Shown: piece after piece, positions 1-6,520 of the stretch
Layout of the letters: each line of letters opens with the position of its first letter
Numbering within the stretch: the first letter of the stretch is position 1
NCBI GenBank assembly: GCA_027621485.1
Contig: JAQCBG010000031.1
Span: forward strand, 1-6,656
Direction: 5' to 3'
Origin: Pseudomonadota bacterium
GTDB lineage: Bacteria; Pseudomonadota; Alphaproteobacteria; Rickettsiales; Midichloriaceae
Length of the DNA stretch: 6,656 nucleotides
Notes under the pieces: model-generated
The model's database searches: none
Seen by the model: the letters and a program-made list of their open reading frames with translations, nothing else
What the model was told of the DNA's origin: nothing
Made by a program: the position numbers and the translations under genes

Positions 1-1
1 G

Positions 2-550
2 CGTTCTTTTGATATATACTCTAGATTATTGAGAGATAGGATAATTTTTGTTAATGGGCAAATTGAAGATGGTATGTCTGCTCTTGTTGTTGCTCAGTTG
101 TTGTTTTTAGAATCTGAGGATTCTGAAAAAGATATATTTATGTATATAAATTCTCCAGGCGGTATCATTACTTCTGGAATGGCTATATACGATACTATGC
201 AATATATAAAACCAGATGTTTCAACAGTTTGTATTGGGCAAGCTTGCTCTATGGGCTCATTGCTTTTGACTGCTGGGGCAAAAGGTAAAAGAAGATCGCT
301 GCCAAATTCAAGAATAATGATACATCAGCCACTTGGAGGATACAGAGGTCAGGCAACAGATATTGAGATACACGCAAATGAAATAATGAGAGTCAAAGAG
401 ATAATGAATGAATTATATGTTAAGCATACAGGAAAAGATTCTAATGATATAAAGAAGAAATTAGAGCGGGATAGCTTTATGTCTGCAACTCAAGCTATAG
501 AGTTTGGGCTGATTGACGATATAATAGAAGAAAGAAAGAATAATAAATAA
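2..550 (+). CDS. clpP: ATP-dependent Clp protease proteolytic subunit, 5'-truncated by the window edge
   Basis: ClpP is the serine-protease barrel of the cytosolic ClpXP/ClpAP machines, degrading unfolded substrates fed by the AAA+ unfoldase. The frame is open to the left edge and reads [16 protein letters not shown], the conserved ClpP N-terminal region, so the real start lies outside the window and the TTG at 29 is internal. About 182 residues are visible; a full protein is near 200. Numbering from the first visible codon, the catalytic triad is Ser83 (GQACSMGS), His108 (MIHQPLGG) and Asp157 (ERDSFMS). Their 25- and 49-residue spacings equal those of E. coli Ser97/His122/Asp171. The YINSPGG and [10 protein letters not shown] signatures are intact, so the protein should be active. 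clpX follows after 19 nt, indicating one transcription unit. Identity is certain; only the missing N-terminus is unseen. Confidence 0.98.
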   Translation, partial: RSFDIYSRLLRDRIIFVNGQIEDGMSALVVAQLLFLESEDSEKDIFMYINSPGGIITSGMAIYDTMQYIKPDVSTVCIGQACSMGSLLLTAGAKGKRRSLPNSRIMIHQPLGGYRGQATDIEIHANEIMRVKEIMNELYVKHTGKDSNDIKKKLERDSFMSATQAIEFGLIDDIIEERKNNK

Positions 551-569
551 CTTTTGCATTAATTCTTAC

Positions 570-1868
570 ATGAGTGATACCACAAGAGGAGATGTTTTAT
601 GTTCGTTTTGCTCTAAAAGTAAAGAAGAGCTGGGCCCTCTTGTTGCAGGAATGCAGTCAAATTCTTTTATATGCAGAGAATGTGCAAGCATCTCCTTAAA
701 TGCACTCAAAGAATGCGAAGAAACTACAAAGAGTCAAAAAACTTCTTACTTAGAAAAAATTCAAACTCCAAAAGAGATTAAAGATTTTTTGGATAAGTAC
801 GTTGTAGGGCAGGATGTTGCAAAGAGATCTTTAGCAGTTGCTGTATACAATCACTATAAGAGATTGAAATATAATGCAATCAAAGGAACCAGTGATGTAG
901 AGATCACAAAATCTAATGTCTTACTTGTTGGGCCAACTGGTTGTGGTAAGACTCTCCTTGTGCAAAGTCTTGCTAAAATGCTCAATATACCATGCGCAAT
1001 TGCAGATGCAACAACTCTAACAGAGGCTGGGTATGTAGGAGAGGATGTTGAGAATGTTGTATCACGACTTTTACAAGCGGCAGACTTTAATGTCCAAAGA
1101 GCAGAAATAGGTATTATTTATATTGATGAAATAGATAAAATCTCTAGAAAATCAGAAAGTCAGTCTTTGACTCGCGATGTATCTGGTGAAGGTGTGCAGC
1201 AGGCTCTTCTAAAGCTTATGGAAGGTACTGTTGCAGCAATACCACCTCAAGGAGGAAGAAAGCATCCACAACAAGAATTTGTTTATGTGAATACTACAAA
1301 TGTACTTTTTATATGCAGCGGAGCTTTTGAAGGGTTAGAACGCATCATAGAAAAACGTATAATGCGTTCTAGTATTGGCTTTGATGCCGATATCGTTAAT
1401 GTTGATAAAAAGAACTCTAAATCAACAAATATCATAAGTAAATTAGAGTCATCTGATCTTATTAAATATGGGCTTATTCCTGAATTCATAGGCAGACTTC
1501 CTGTAATTTCCACAGTTTCTGAGCTTGATAAAGAAGCTTTGATTGAGATTTTAACAAAACCTAAAAATGCATTAATTAAGCAGTATACCGAATTGTTTAG
1601 TATGGATGATGTAGAGCTTGTAATAGAAGATGCGGCGCTTAGTGCAATAGCAGATCTTTGCATTAGTAAGAAGATAGGCGCAAGGGGGCTGCGAGGCATC
1701 GTAGAAGATTTATTATTGGATTCTATGTTCGAATTACCTAAAGAAGGTGTAGATAAAAAGGTATTAATTACAGAGCTTGATGTACTGAATTATAAAAATA
1801 AAGTTCTCATAGTGGATAAAAATCTTGGCAAAAATACTAAGTCGCACAATATAAAAAAGGCTAGCTAA
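570..1868 (+). CDS. clpX: ATP-dependent Clp protease ATP-binding subunit ClpX
   Basis: ClpX is the AAA+ unfoldase that recognises tagged proteins, unfolds them and threads them into ClpP. The 432-aa length is normal. In order: an N-terminal zinc-binding domain with Cys11/Cys14 and Cys35/Cys38; Walker A GPTGCGKT at 121-128; pore-1 loop GYVGED at 154-159; Walker B IIYIDEID at 182-189; pore-2 RKH at 230-232; ClpP-docking IGF tripeptide at 269-271; arginine-finger region EFIGRLP around 305-311; sensor-2 GARGLR at 370-375. All motifs for ATP hydrolysis and ClpP docking are present. The Cys in Walker A and the [12 protein letters not shown] stretch resemble alphaproteobacterial ClpX. The ATG at 570 puts the zinc finger at the usual distance from the N-terminus, although no Shine-Dalgarno is visible. 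The C-terminal tail (about 418-432) is Lys/Asn-rich and poorly conserved. It lies 19 nt after clpP and is probably co-transcribed with it. The gene that commonly follows in alphaproteobacteria, lon, is absent here. Confidence 0.98.
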   Translation: MSDTTRGDVLCSFCSKSKEELGPLVAGMQSNSFICRECASISLNALKECEETTKSQKTSYLEKIQTPKEIKDFLDKYVVGQDVAKRSLAVAVYNHYKRLKYNAIKGTSDVEITKSNVLLVGPTGCGKTLLVQSLAKMLNIPCAIADATTLTEAGYVGEDVENVVSRLLQAADFNVQRAEIGIIYIDEIDKISRKSESQSLTRDVSGEGVQQALLKLMEGTVAAIPPQGGRKHPQQEFVYVNTTNVLFICSGAFEGLERIIEKRIMRSSIGFDADIVNVDKKNSKSTNIISKLESSDLIKYGLIPEFIGRLPVISTVSELDKEALIEILTKPKNALIKQYTELFSMDDVELVIEDAALSAIADLCISKKIGARGLRGIVEDLLLDSMFELPKEGVDKKVLITELDVLNYKNKVLIVDKNLGKNTKSHNIKKAS

Positions 1869-1947
1869 AAAGAACCCTATATTTGCAGGCATTGTATTTA
1901 ACGAAAGTCATAAGATACATACACACTTTATATTTTTTTGAAAATAT

Positions 1948-1981
1948 GAGATTTTTAGATCTAGGAGATTTTTAGATCTAG
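1948..1981. repeat. Two perfect tandem 17-bp direct repeats with palindromic cores
   Basis: The unit gagatttttagatctag occurs twice head to tail, at 1948-1964 and 1965-1981, with no mismatch. Each unit contains the 8-bp palindrome TAGATCTA (1956-1963 and 1973-1980). A third, imperfect palindrome TAGA-T-TCTA (1979-1987) overlaps the end of the second unit. The array ends 6 nt before a candidate -35 element at 1988. Its position upstream of a promoter and its dyad cores would suit binding sites for a dimeric regulator, but this is inference. A simple slipped-strand duplication in AT-rich DNA is the alternative. Confidence 0.85.
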
Positions 1982-1987
1982 ATTCTA

Positions 1988-2018
1988 CTGACATTATAAT
2001 GCTATATGATGCTATAAT
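1988..2018 (+). promoter_or_regulatory. Candidate sigma-70-type promoter with extended -10, upstream of the coiled-coil gene and zapA
   Basis: CTGACA (1988-1993) matches five of six bases of the -35 consensus, and TGCTATAAT (2010-2018) is a perfect extended -10. The 19-nt spacer is long but tolerable with an extended -10. Transcription would begin near 2025, giving an untranslated leader of roughly 75 nt before the ATG at 2101. A second perfect TATAAT at 1995-2000 has only a weak -35 partner (TTTAGA, 1971-1976, 18-nt spacer) lying inside the tandem repeats. This is the best promoter-like site seen in the non-coding DNA of the window; AT-rich sequence makes chance -10 matches common. Confidence 0.45.
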
Positions 2019-2100
2019 TGAGTTACAAGTTATACCACTTCTGGATATTACAATGTATATACTGTGATGCTTATAAGTTAAATTTTTTAAAATTAGCGTT

Positions 2101-2406
2101 ATGCGAGAAAAAGCAAATAGCATAATACAAAATGCATTATTAGAGTTAAATAAAGCGATATCCACGCACGCAGGAGAAATAACAAGAATGCAGAATAAAA
2201 TAAGAAAATTAACTATAGAAAATGAAGAATTAAAGAAAGAAATGCATTTAATTTCCAAACATCCTCAAATGGAATTCGTGCAAACAAAACAACAAAATAA
2301 AGCAAATTTTATACCTAGTGGCGAAAATTTCATAAGGAAAGATGTAGCTCGTGAAGTAAATTTATCTGTATCGCATCTTAAAGCAATGTTGAAAAATCAT
2401 AAATAA
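2101..2406 (+). CDS. Small coiled-coil protein encoded upstream of zapA, function unknown
   Basis: This 101-aa protein is not assigned to a named family with certainty. Residues about 5-52 form a charged amphipathic helix with heptad-like hydrophobic spacing (LLELNKAI, EITRMQNKIRKL, IENEELKKEM), predicting a coiled coil. Residues 53-75 look like a polar linker. Residues 77-99 (FIRKDVAREVNLSVSHLKAML) look like a compact helix-turn-helix: a VAREV helix, an NLS turn, then VSHLKAML. There is no signal peptide or membrane segment, so it is cytosolic. Its place 40 nt upstream of zapA matches small coiled-coil ORFs found there in other proteobacteria (DUF4164 proteins in alphaproteobacteria, TIGR02449 proteins in gammaproteobacteria), which suggests a cell-division-associated role. 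The HTH-like tail could instead mean nucleic-acid binding. No Shine-Dalgarno precedes the ATG; it is the first start in the frame after the candidate promoter. It is probably co-transcribed with zapA. Confidence 0.75.
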   Translation: MREKANSIIQNALLELNKAISTHAGEITRMQNKIRKLTIENEELKKEMHLISKHPQMEFVQTKQQNKANFIPSGENFIRKDVAREVNLSVSHLKAMLKNHK

Positions 2407-2435
2407 TACAAGAGATTAAAGATTTATCTATTTAT

Positions 2436-2440
2436 AGGGG
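2436..2440 (+). promoter_or_regulatory. Shine-Dalgarno-like sequence for zapA
   Basis: AGGGG lies 6 nt before the zapA ATG at 2447. It is the only recognisable purine-rich ribosome binding site among the starts in this window, and it supports the chosen zapA start. Confidence 0.6.
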
Positions 2441-2446
2441 TGTTAT

Positions 2447-2731
2447 ATGTCAAATTTCTTTAAGGTGCGATTTTTAAATACCACGATGAGTATAGAATCA
2501 AATGAAGAAGAAAATATAAGGACACTGGTTTCTAATATAGAAAAGCGCGTTACTAGACATAAAGAGATAAATAAAAATCTCAGTGATACAAAGATTTTCT
2601 TTCTTGTAGCGCTTGAGATGGAGAAAGAGATTAACGATATGGAGAAAGATTTTAAGAATTTTGCAAAAAATACCGCAGAAGAAGTTTTAAATAGTGCAAA
2701 AAAATTAAGTTCGATGCATAATTCAGATTAG
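2447..2731 (+). CDS. zapA: Cell division protein ZapA
   Basis: ZapA is a small cytosolic protein that binds FtsZ, cross-links its protofilaments and stabilises the Z-ring. The 94-aa length is close to the family norm. The N-terminal half has the ZapA layout: a beta strand FKVRFLNTTMSIES (5-18), the EEENIRTLVSNIEKRV helix (20-35), then LSDTKIFFLVALEMEKEI (45-62), equivalent to the conserved 'D-x-(R/K)-hydrophobic-x-ALxLxxEL' helix. The C-terminal 30 residues continue as a charged helix, consistent with the coiled coil used for dimerisation and tetramerisation. The start is supported by an AGGGG ribosome binding site. The coiled-coil gene lies 40 nt upstream and queD 57 nt downstream. The 6S RNA gene that follows zapA in many proteobacteria has no room here. 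Family assignment rests on motif pattern and length; sequence identity to well-studied ZapA is low. Confidence 0.85.
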   Translation: MSNFFKVRFLNTTMSIESNEEENIRTLVSNIEKRVTRHKEINKNLSDTKIFFLVALEMEKEINDMEKDFKNFAKNTAEEVLNSAKKLSSMHNSD

Positions 2732-2788
2732 TTGTAGAGTGCATTACTATATGCAGTTATGTCATTATATGTTTTGAATTTTTATTAG

Positions 2789-3211
2789 ATGTTGAGTTGT
2801 ACAAGGCGCATTGAATTTGATGCTGCACACAGGATTGTCGGTCACGCAGGTAAGTGTAGAATTCTACATGGCCATAGATACGCTATTGAAGCAACGTTTG
2901 TAGCAAGAAATCTCTCTGAAATTGGTATGGTTGTTGATTTTGGGATTATAAAGAGTAAGTTAGGCTATTGGATTGAAGAAAACTGGGATCATAATGCAAT
3001 TTTAAATATTCAAGATAAGGTGCTTGGGGAAAAAATAAGCTCATGCACAAATCAAAAAATATATTATATGAATTGCAATCCTACTGCAGAGAATATGGCA
3101 AGTATATTATTGCATGATATTTGCCCTAAGCTTTTTCAAGATAGTCAAATATCTTGCAGCAAAATAAAATTATACGAAACTCCAAATTGTTTTTCAGAAT
3201 GCGTGATTTAA
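2789..3211 (+). CDS. queD: 6-carboxy-5,6,7,8-tetrahydropterin synthase (QueD / PTPS family)
   Basis: QueD converts 7,8-dihydroneopterin triphosphate to 6-carboxytetrahydropterin in the cytosol, an early step in making preQ0 and queuosine for tRNA wobble positions. The 140-aa sequence has the family signatures: zinc ligands His14 (FDAAH), His27 and His29 (LHGH), catalytic Cys23 (GKCRILHGH), MVVDFGIIK (47-55), a WDHN motif (66-69) with the catalytic Asp/His, PTAEN (98-102), and substrate-binding Glu130 (LYET). It is some 20 residues longer than E. coli QueD, mostly between the WDHN and PTAEN motifs. It has eight cysteines, many for so small a protein. The CRILHGH form and the longer middle resemble QueD/PTPS proteins of host-associated alphaproteobacteria. 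The ATG at 2789 gives a normal N-terminus but has no Shine-Dalgarno. No other queuosine gene is in view. A eukaryote-like 6-pyruvoyl-tetrahydropterin synthase activity is less likely in this setting. Confidence 0.9.
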   Translation: MLSCTRRIEFDAAHRIVGHAGKCRILHGHRYAIEATFVARNLSEIGMVVDFGIIKSKLGYWIEENWDHNAILNIQDKVLGEKISSCTNQKIYYMNCNPTAENMASILLHDICPKLFQDSQISCSKIKLYETPNCFSECVI

Positions 3212-3233
3212 AATTTTTATATAATAAAAACAT

Positions 3234-4028
3234 ATGAGTTGTGAATGCGCGGAGGTATCTAGTGCTGATATTATCTCTATTTTACCTCATGATGATGTGA
3301 GTGTTATTATATCGCTTTTTCTGTTTGGGCTTAGTGGCAGCTTTACACATTGCATTGGAATGTGTGGTCCGATTGCAATAAATCAAATGAATATGAGAGT
3401 TGCGATGCTTAATCAGATATCTCAAGATTTATCTGAATTCAAAAGATTTCAATGTGCAATTGCTGTAAAATATTACTTAGGTAAGTCATTTGCGTACGCT
3501 ATCATGGCTTTTATTGGGGCAATTCTTTCTGGTCTCATGAGTAGCTTTCCTCCATTTCAATATATAGGAGGAATGATATCAATATTTATAGGATTTATGT
3601 TTTGTTTAGCTGCGGCTGTTATTGCGGCAAAAAGTAATATAAATGTGCATAATGATTTGATGCAGAGAATTTTTACTCATCTAAATAATATTTTTGAATC
3701 TATAGTACGAAAGTGTAATTTAAAGATTTCTGGTATGGATGGATTATTACTTGGTATGCTTCTTGGGATGATACCTTGCGGATTTTCCTATGCAGCAATT
3801 GCATCTTCTATATCGACCACCACAGATGCATTTACTGCAGCATTTACTGCATTTTGCTTTGGAATAGGTACAATTCCAGGATTATTTTTAGTTGCGTATT
3901 TTGGAGCTCAAATACTTACTAGATTCAAATCTTTATTTAGCTTATTTTATATAGCAAGTATGTTTTTTAATGGATATATTTTATTAAAAATTGGAATAGT
4001 GCGTATATTAATACTGATAAACTCCTAG
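3234..4028 (+). CDS. DsbD_2/SafE-type membrane protein, probable cbb3 oxidase or copper-maturation factor
   Basis: This 264-aa integral membrane protein has about six to seven hydrophobic segments (roughly 22-47, 85-104, 109-132, 169-189, 198-222, 232-260). It shows the two-half layout of the DsbD-transmembrane-like ('sulfite exporter TauE/SafE', UreH-like) family. The first half carries FTHCIGMCGPIA, the family HCxGMCG motif with Cys40 and Cys44; the second carries GMIPCGFSY with Cys182 in a PCG motif. These paired intramembrane cysteines are typical of thiol-disulfide or metal-handling relatives. Members often lie next to cco genes, and a role in heme-copper oxidase maturation, perhaps copper handling, is inferred from that. 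Direct evidence for this subfamily is thin, and the label 'sulfite exporter' should not be taken literally. The N-terminus adds an MSCECAE segment with two more cysteines. It starts 22 nt after queD, with no Shine-Dalgarno, and ends 89 nt before ccoN, on the same strand. Confidence 0.8.
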   Translation: MSCECAEVSSADIISILPHDDVSVIISLFLFGLSGSFTHCIGMCGPIAINQMNMRVAMLNQISQDLSEFKRFQCAIAVKYYLGKSFAYAIMAFIGAILSGLMSSFPPFQYIGGMISIFIGFMFCLAAAVIAAKSNINVHNDLMQRIFTHLNNIFESIVRKCNLKISGMDGLLLGMLLGMIPCGFSYAAIASSISTTTDAFTAAFTAFCFGIGTIPGLFLVAYFGAQILTRFKSLFSLFYIASMFFNGYILLKIGIVRILILINS

Positions 4029-4117
4029 TAAAGTGATGTTCTTAATAAGGTGCTGAAGTTACGAAAGTTTTATGCAATGACGTGCCTTATAGATGAAAAT
4101 AGATTTTAAAATGTGAA

Positions 4118-5557
4118 ATGAAGACGCAATATGATTATAAAATAGTGAAATATTTTACTCTTGCTTCAGTATTTTGGGCGATATTTGGCATGAGCATGGG
4201 TGTTTTTATAGCTTTTCAGCTTGTGTATCCAGATATGGATTTTGGCATGGAGTATTTCACATTTGGAAGAATGAGGCCTGTGCATACGACAGGAGTGATT
4301 TTTGCATTTGCAGGTAATATATTAATTGCCACATCTTTATTTATACTTCAGAAGACTTGCGATGCGAGACTTTCTCATCCAAGACTTGCAAGATTTATCT
4401 TTATTGTATATCAATGCTCTTTGTTATTTGCTCTTATCGGTTATATGTTTGGTATTACAGAGAGCAAAGAATATGCAGAGCCAGAATGGTATATTGATAT
4501 TCTTATAGCAATAGCTTGGATTTCTTATTTATATTTATATTTGAGCACTCTCTCCAAGAGAAAAGAGAAGCATATATATGTTGCAAATTGGTTTTATCTT
4601 GCATTTATTATTATTGTTGCAATTTTACATGTTGGGGAAAATCTCTCCATACCAATTTCTTGGACAAAAAGTGTTGCTGTTTTTTCTGGCACTCAATCTG
4701 CAATGGTGCAATGGTGGTATGGTCATAATGCAGTAGGTTTTTTATTAACTGCTGGATTTTTAGGCATGATGTATTACTTTGTGCCAAAGCGTGTAGGTAA
4801 GCCAGTTTACTCATATAGACTCTCTATATTACATTTTTGGGGCTTTTTATTTTTATATATATGGGCAGGGGCTCATCATCTGCATTATACTGCTTTACCA
4901 GATTGGGTTCAAAGTCTTGGTATGACTATGTCTATTATGCTTTGGGTGCCTTCTTGGGGTGGCATGATAAATGGTATTATGACAATATCTGGTTCTTGGT
5001 ATAAATTACGGCAAGATCCAGTACTTCGTTTTTTTGTAATAGCACTTGCATTCTACGGTATGTCAACTTTTGAAGGCCCTGTTCTTGCTATTAAATCTGT
5101 AAATGCACTTAGTCATTATACAGAATGGACAATAAGTCATGTGCATTCTGGAACTCTGGGATGGGTATCTATGATTAGTTTTGGTGCATTATATCATATG
5201 GTGCCAGTTTTATGGGGTAAAAGAGATATATATTCTGTACAGCTCATTAATGCACACTTGTGGTTTGCTTCAGTTGGTATTGTTTTGTATATCACTTCTA
5301 TGTGGGCTGCGGGTATTATGCAGGGCCTTATGTGGCGTAGCTATGATGATATGGGATTTTTGCGCTATGCATTTATAGAGATTGTATCTTTACTGCAGCC
5401 CTACTACATGACTAGAGCAATTGGTGGCTCCTTATTCCTGGTAGGTGCATTGATAATGATGTACAATATATATAAAACAATTTGCTCTAATGATGATGCA
5501 AATAAACGCAATGAAAGCGAAGAAGATGAGGCGCTAAGTTGTAGAATTGATAATTAA
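4118..5557 (+). CDS. ccoN: Cytochrome c oxidase cbb3-type, subunit I (catalytic heme-copper subunit)
   Basis: CcoN is the 12-helix inner-membrane subunit that reduces O2 to water at its heme b3-CuB centre and pumps protons. The 479-aa length fits the family. All metal ligands are visible: low-spin heme b ligands His56 (RMRPVHTTG) and His343; heme b3 ligand His341 (SHVHSG); CuB ligands His203 (WWYGHNAV), His253 and His254 (GAHHLHYT); and the cross-linked Tyr247 six residues before His253. Glu319 (TFEGP) and Glu118 (KEYAEPEW) also match residues conserved in Pseudomonas stutzeri CcoN, with a constant offset of four. The last 24 residues form a polar, acidic tail (NESEEDEA) after the final helix. 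The ATG at 4118 gives a normal N-terminus. In the 89 nt upstream there is no FNR/Anr-like TTGAT-N4-ATCAA box and no convincing promoter, so expression may come from further upstream. ccoO follows after 21 nt. Confidence 0.98.
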   Translation: MKTQYDYKIVKYFTLASVFWAIFGMSMGVFIAFQLVYPDMDFGMEYFTFGRMRPVHTTGVIFAFAGNILIATSLFILQKTCDARLSHPRLARFIFIVYQCSLLFALIGYMFGITESKEYAEPEWYIDILIAIAWISYLYLYLSTLSKRKEKHIYVANWFYLAFIIIVAILHVGENLSIPISWTKSVAVFSGTQSAMVQWWYGHNAVGFLLTAGFLGMMYYFVPKRVGKPVYSYRLSILHFWGFLFLYIWAGAHHLHYTALPDWVQSLGMTMSIMLWVPSWGGMINGIMTISGSWYKLRQDPVLRFFVIALAFYGMSTFEGPVLAIKSVNALSHYTEWTISHVHSGTLGWVSMISFGALYHMVPVLWGKRDIYSVQLINAHLWFASVGIVLYITSMWAAGIMQGLMWRSYDDMGFLRYAFIEIVSLLQPYYMTRAIGGSLFLVGALIMMYNIYKTICSNDDANKRNESEEDEALSCRIDN

Positions 5558-5578
5558 TTTAGTATCTATATTTTATTT

Positions 5579-6325
5579 ATGGCCGATAATCCAGGTAATA
5601 GCAATCCACATGCTAAACTTGAAAGGAATGCGTTTATATTTATAGTTTTTATGGTCATTGTGAGCTCAATTGGAGCGATTGTTGAGATATTCCCGTTATT
5701 TAAGAAAGAAGTTGTAATGGAGCATGTAGAAGGGATGAGACCTCATACACCACTTGAGCTTCTTGGCATGGAGATATATAAAAAAGAGGGTTGTTATGGA
5801 TGTCATAGTCAGCAAATTCGAGTTTTAAAAGATGAAGTAGAAAGGTATGGGCATCATTCTTTAGCTGTTGAGAGTATGTATGATCATCCATTTCTTTGGG
5901 GCTCTAAAAGAACAGGCCCTGATCTTGCCCGAATTGGAGAGAAGTATTCGGATGATTGGCATATTGCGCATATAATAAATCCACGTTCTGTGGTGCCTCA
6001 ATCTATTATGTCGCGTTATCCACATATTGCAAATGAAGCACTTGATACATCAAGCATTTTGAATCATATGTCTGCACTTAGATTTTTAGGTATTCCTTAT
6101 ACAGATCATGATATAGAATTTGCGACAGAAGATATAAAGATTCAGCTTGGAATTCTTGCGGATGAAGAGAAAGTAGAGAGTTTTAAAACAAGATATCAAG
6201 GCGCTATAATAAGGAAATTTCACAAAACAACAAAAGAAATAACCTCAATGGATGCTTTGATTGGTTATTTGCAATCACTTGGAAATAAAGTAAACTTGGA
6301 AACAAATACAGGTCGCAGTTGGTGA
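5579..6325 (+). CDS. ccoO: Cytochrome c oxidase cbb3-type, subunit II (monoheme cytochrome c)
   Basis: CcoO is a membrane-anchored c-type cytochrome that passes electrons from CcoP to CcoN. One N-terminal helix (about 17-40, FIFIVFMVIVSSIGAIVEIF) anchors it, leaving the C-terminal domain in the periplasm. The heme c site is CYGCH at 72-76 (EGCYGCHSQQIR). Met144 in VVPQSIMSRYP is the expected axial ligand. The strongly conserved block YDHPFLWGSKRTGPDLARIG (101-120) and SDDWHIAHIINPRSVVP follow. At 248 aa it is longer than many CcoO proteins (near 200-220); the extra residues lie around 180-220, before the final MDALIGYLQSLG helix, a form familiar from alphaproteobacteria. The heme requires periplasmic cytochrome c maturation, whose genes are not in view. 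It lies 21 nt after ccoN without a Shine-Dalgarno, and translational coupling is plausible. Confidence 0.97.
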   Translation: MADNPGNSNPHAKLERNAFIFIVFMVIVSSIGAIVEIFPLFKKEVVMEHVEGMRPHTPLELLGMEIYKKEGCYGCHSQQIRVLKDEVERYGHHSLAVESMYDHPFLWGSKRTGPDLARIGEKYSDDWHIAHIINPRSVVPQSIMSRYPHIANEALDTSSILNHMSALRFLGIPYTDHDIEFATEDIKIQLGILADEEKVESFKTRYQGAIIRKFHKTTKEITSMDALIGYLQSLGNKVNLETNTGRSW

Positions 6326-6379
6326 TTGATTAATGTATTTTGAGTGCATTATTATACTCTAGATAAGTTTGTTTTTGTG

Positions 6380-6520
6380 ATGTGGAATTTATTTTGTATA
6401 TTAGAGGCTTTACTTATAACATTTGCATTTATTTTGATATTCATTTGGGTATTTCGTCCAGGTAGTAAAGAGCAGTATGAAAAAACTGGTAGAATTATTT
6501 TCAAAGGTAAGAAAAGTTGA
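6380..6520 (+). CDS. ccoQ: Cytochrome c oxidase cbb3-type, small subunit CcoQ/FixQ
   Basis: This 46-aa ORF was found by reading the ccoO-ccoP gap. It encodes one membrane helix (about residues 4-25, with Trp2 and Trp23 at its borders) followed by VFRPGSKEQYEKTG. That matches the CcoQ signature of a helix, then (Y/F)xPxxK and an acidic/Tyr cluster. The tail is basic (IIFKGKKS). In known cbb3 oxidases CcoQ is a non-catalytic subunit that stabilises association of CcoP with CcoN-CcoO. The position, 54 nt after ccoO and 61 nt before ccoP, is the canonical NOQP order. No Shine-Dalgarno is visible. Position and motif together make the identification firm despite its small size. Confidence 0.9.
   Translation: MWNLFCILEALLITFAFILIFIWVFRPGSKEQYEKTGRIIFKGKKS

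Larger units (their letters stand above)
1869..2100. other. 232-nt intergenic region between clpX and the coiled-coil gene
   Basis: This is the largest gap in the window. It contains the tandem 17-bp repeats and the candidate promoter described separately. It also holds an AT-only 7-bp hairpin (ATATTTT at 1930-1936, loop TTTG, AAAATAT at 1941-1947), which is too weak to be called a terminator. A further -10-like TATAAG lies at 2072-2077 with a poor -35 (TTACAA, 2048-2053). No tRNA, small ORF with a ribosome binding site, or GC-rich rho-independent terminator is visible. The position marks the boundary between the clpPX unit and the downstream genes. Confidence 0.6.

Noticed and set aside
29..31. 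TTG as the start codon of clpP
   Set aside because: The frame stays open to the window edge and encodes the conserved [10 protein letters not shown] of ClpP, so the gene begins upstream and TTG encodes an internal Leu.
1283..1699. Minus-strand open frame opposite clpX
   Set aside because: It is antisense to a strongly conserved gene and its Ser/Ile-rich translation has no recognisable motif; it is a shadow of clpX codons.
1930..1947. Hairpin after clpX as a rho-independent terminator
   Set aside because: The 7-bp stem is entirely A-T and is not followed by a T-tract.
1908..2258. Minus-strand open frame of 116 aa across the clpX-zapA gap
   Set aside because: It overlaps the coiled-coil gene and the repeat/promoter block, resembles low-complexity AT-rich translation, and has no family motif. 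The plus-strand gene has better protein character and context.
2732..2788. 6S RNA gene downstream of zapA
   Set aside because: This is the usual location in many proteobacteria, but only 57 nt separate zapA and queD, far too short for 6S RNA.
3214..3230. Hairpin TTTTTAT-ata-ATAAAAA between queD and the SafE-like gene
   Set aside because: An all-AT stem with a 3-nt loop directly before a start codon is expected by chance in such DNA and is too unstable to call.
4029..4117. FNR/Anr box or promoter upstream of ccoN
   Set aside because: No TTGAT-N4-ATCAA-like dyad is present. TATAGA (4088-4093) resembles a -10, but no -35 lies at a workable distance.
4326..5378. Several 60-70-aa open frames inside ccoN on both strands
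   Set aside because: All lie within the unambiguous ccoN reading frame and translate to Cys/Leu/Tyr-rich, motif-free sequences.
5700..5891. Minus-strand open frame inside ccoO
   Set aside because: It is antisense to the CcoO heme-binding region and has no motif.
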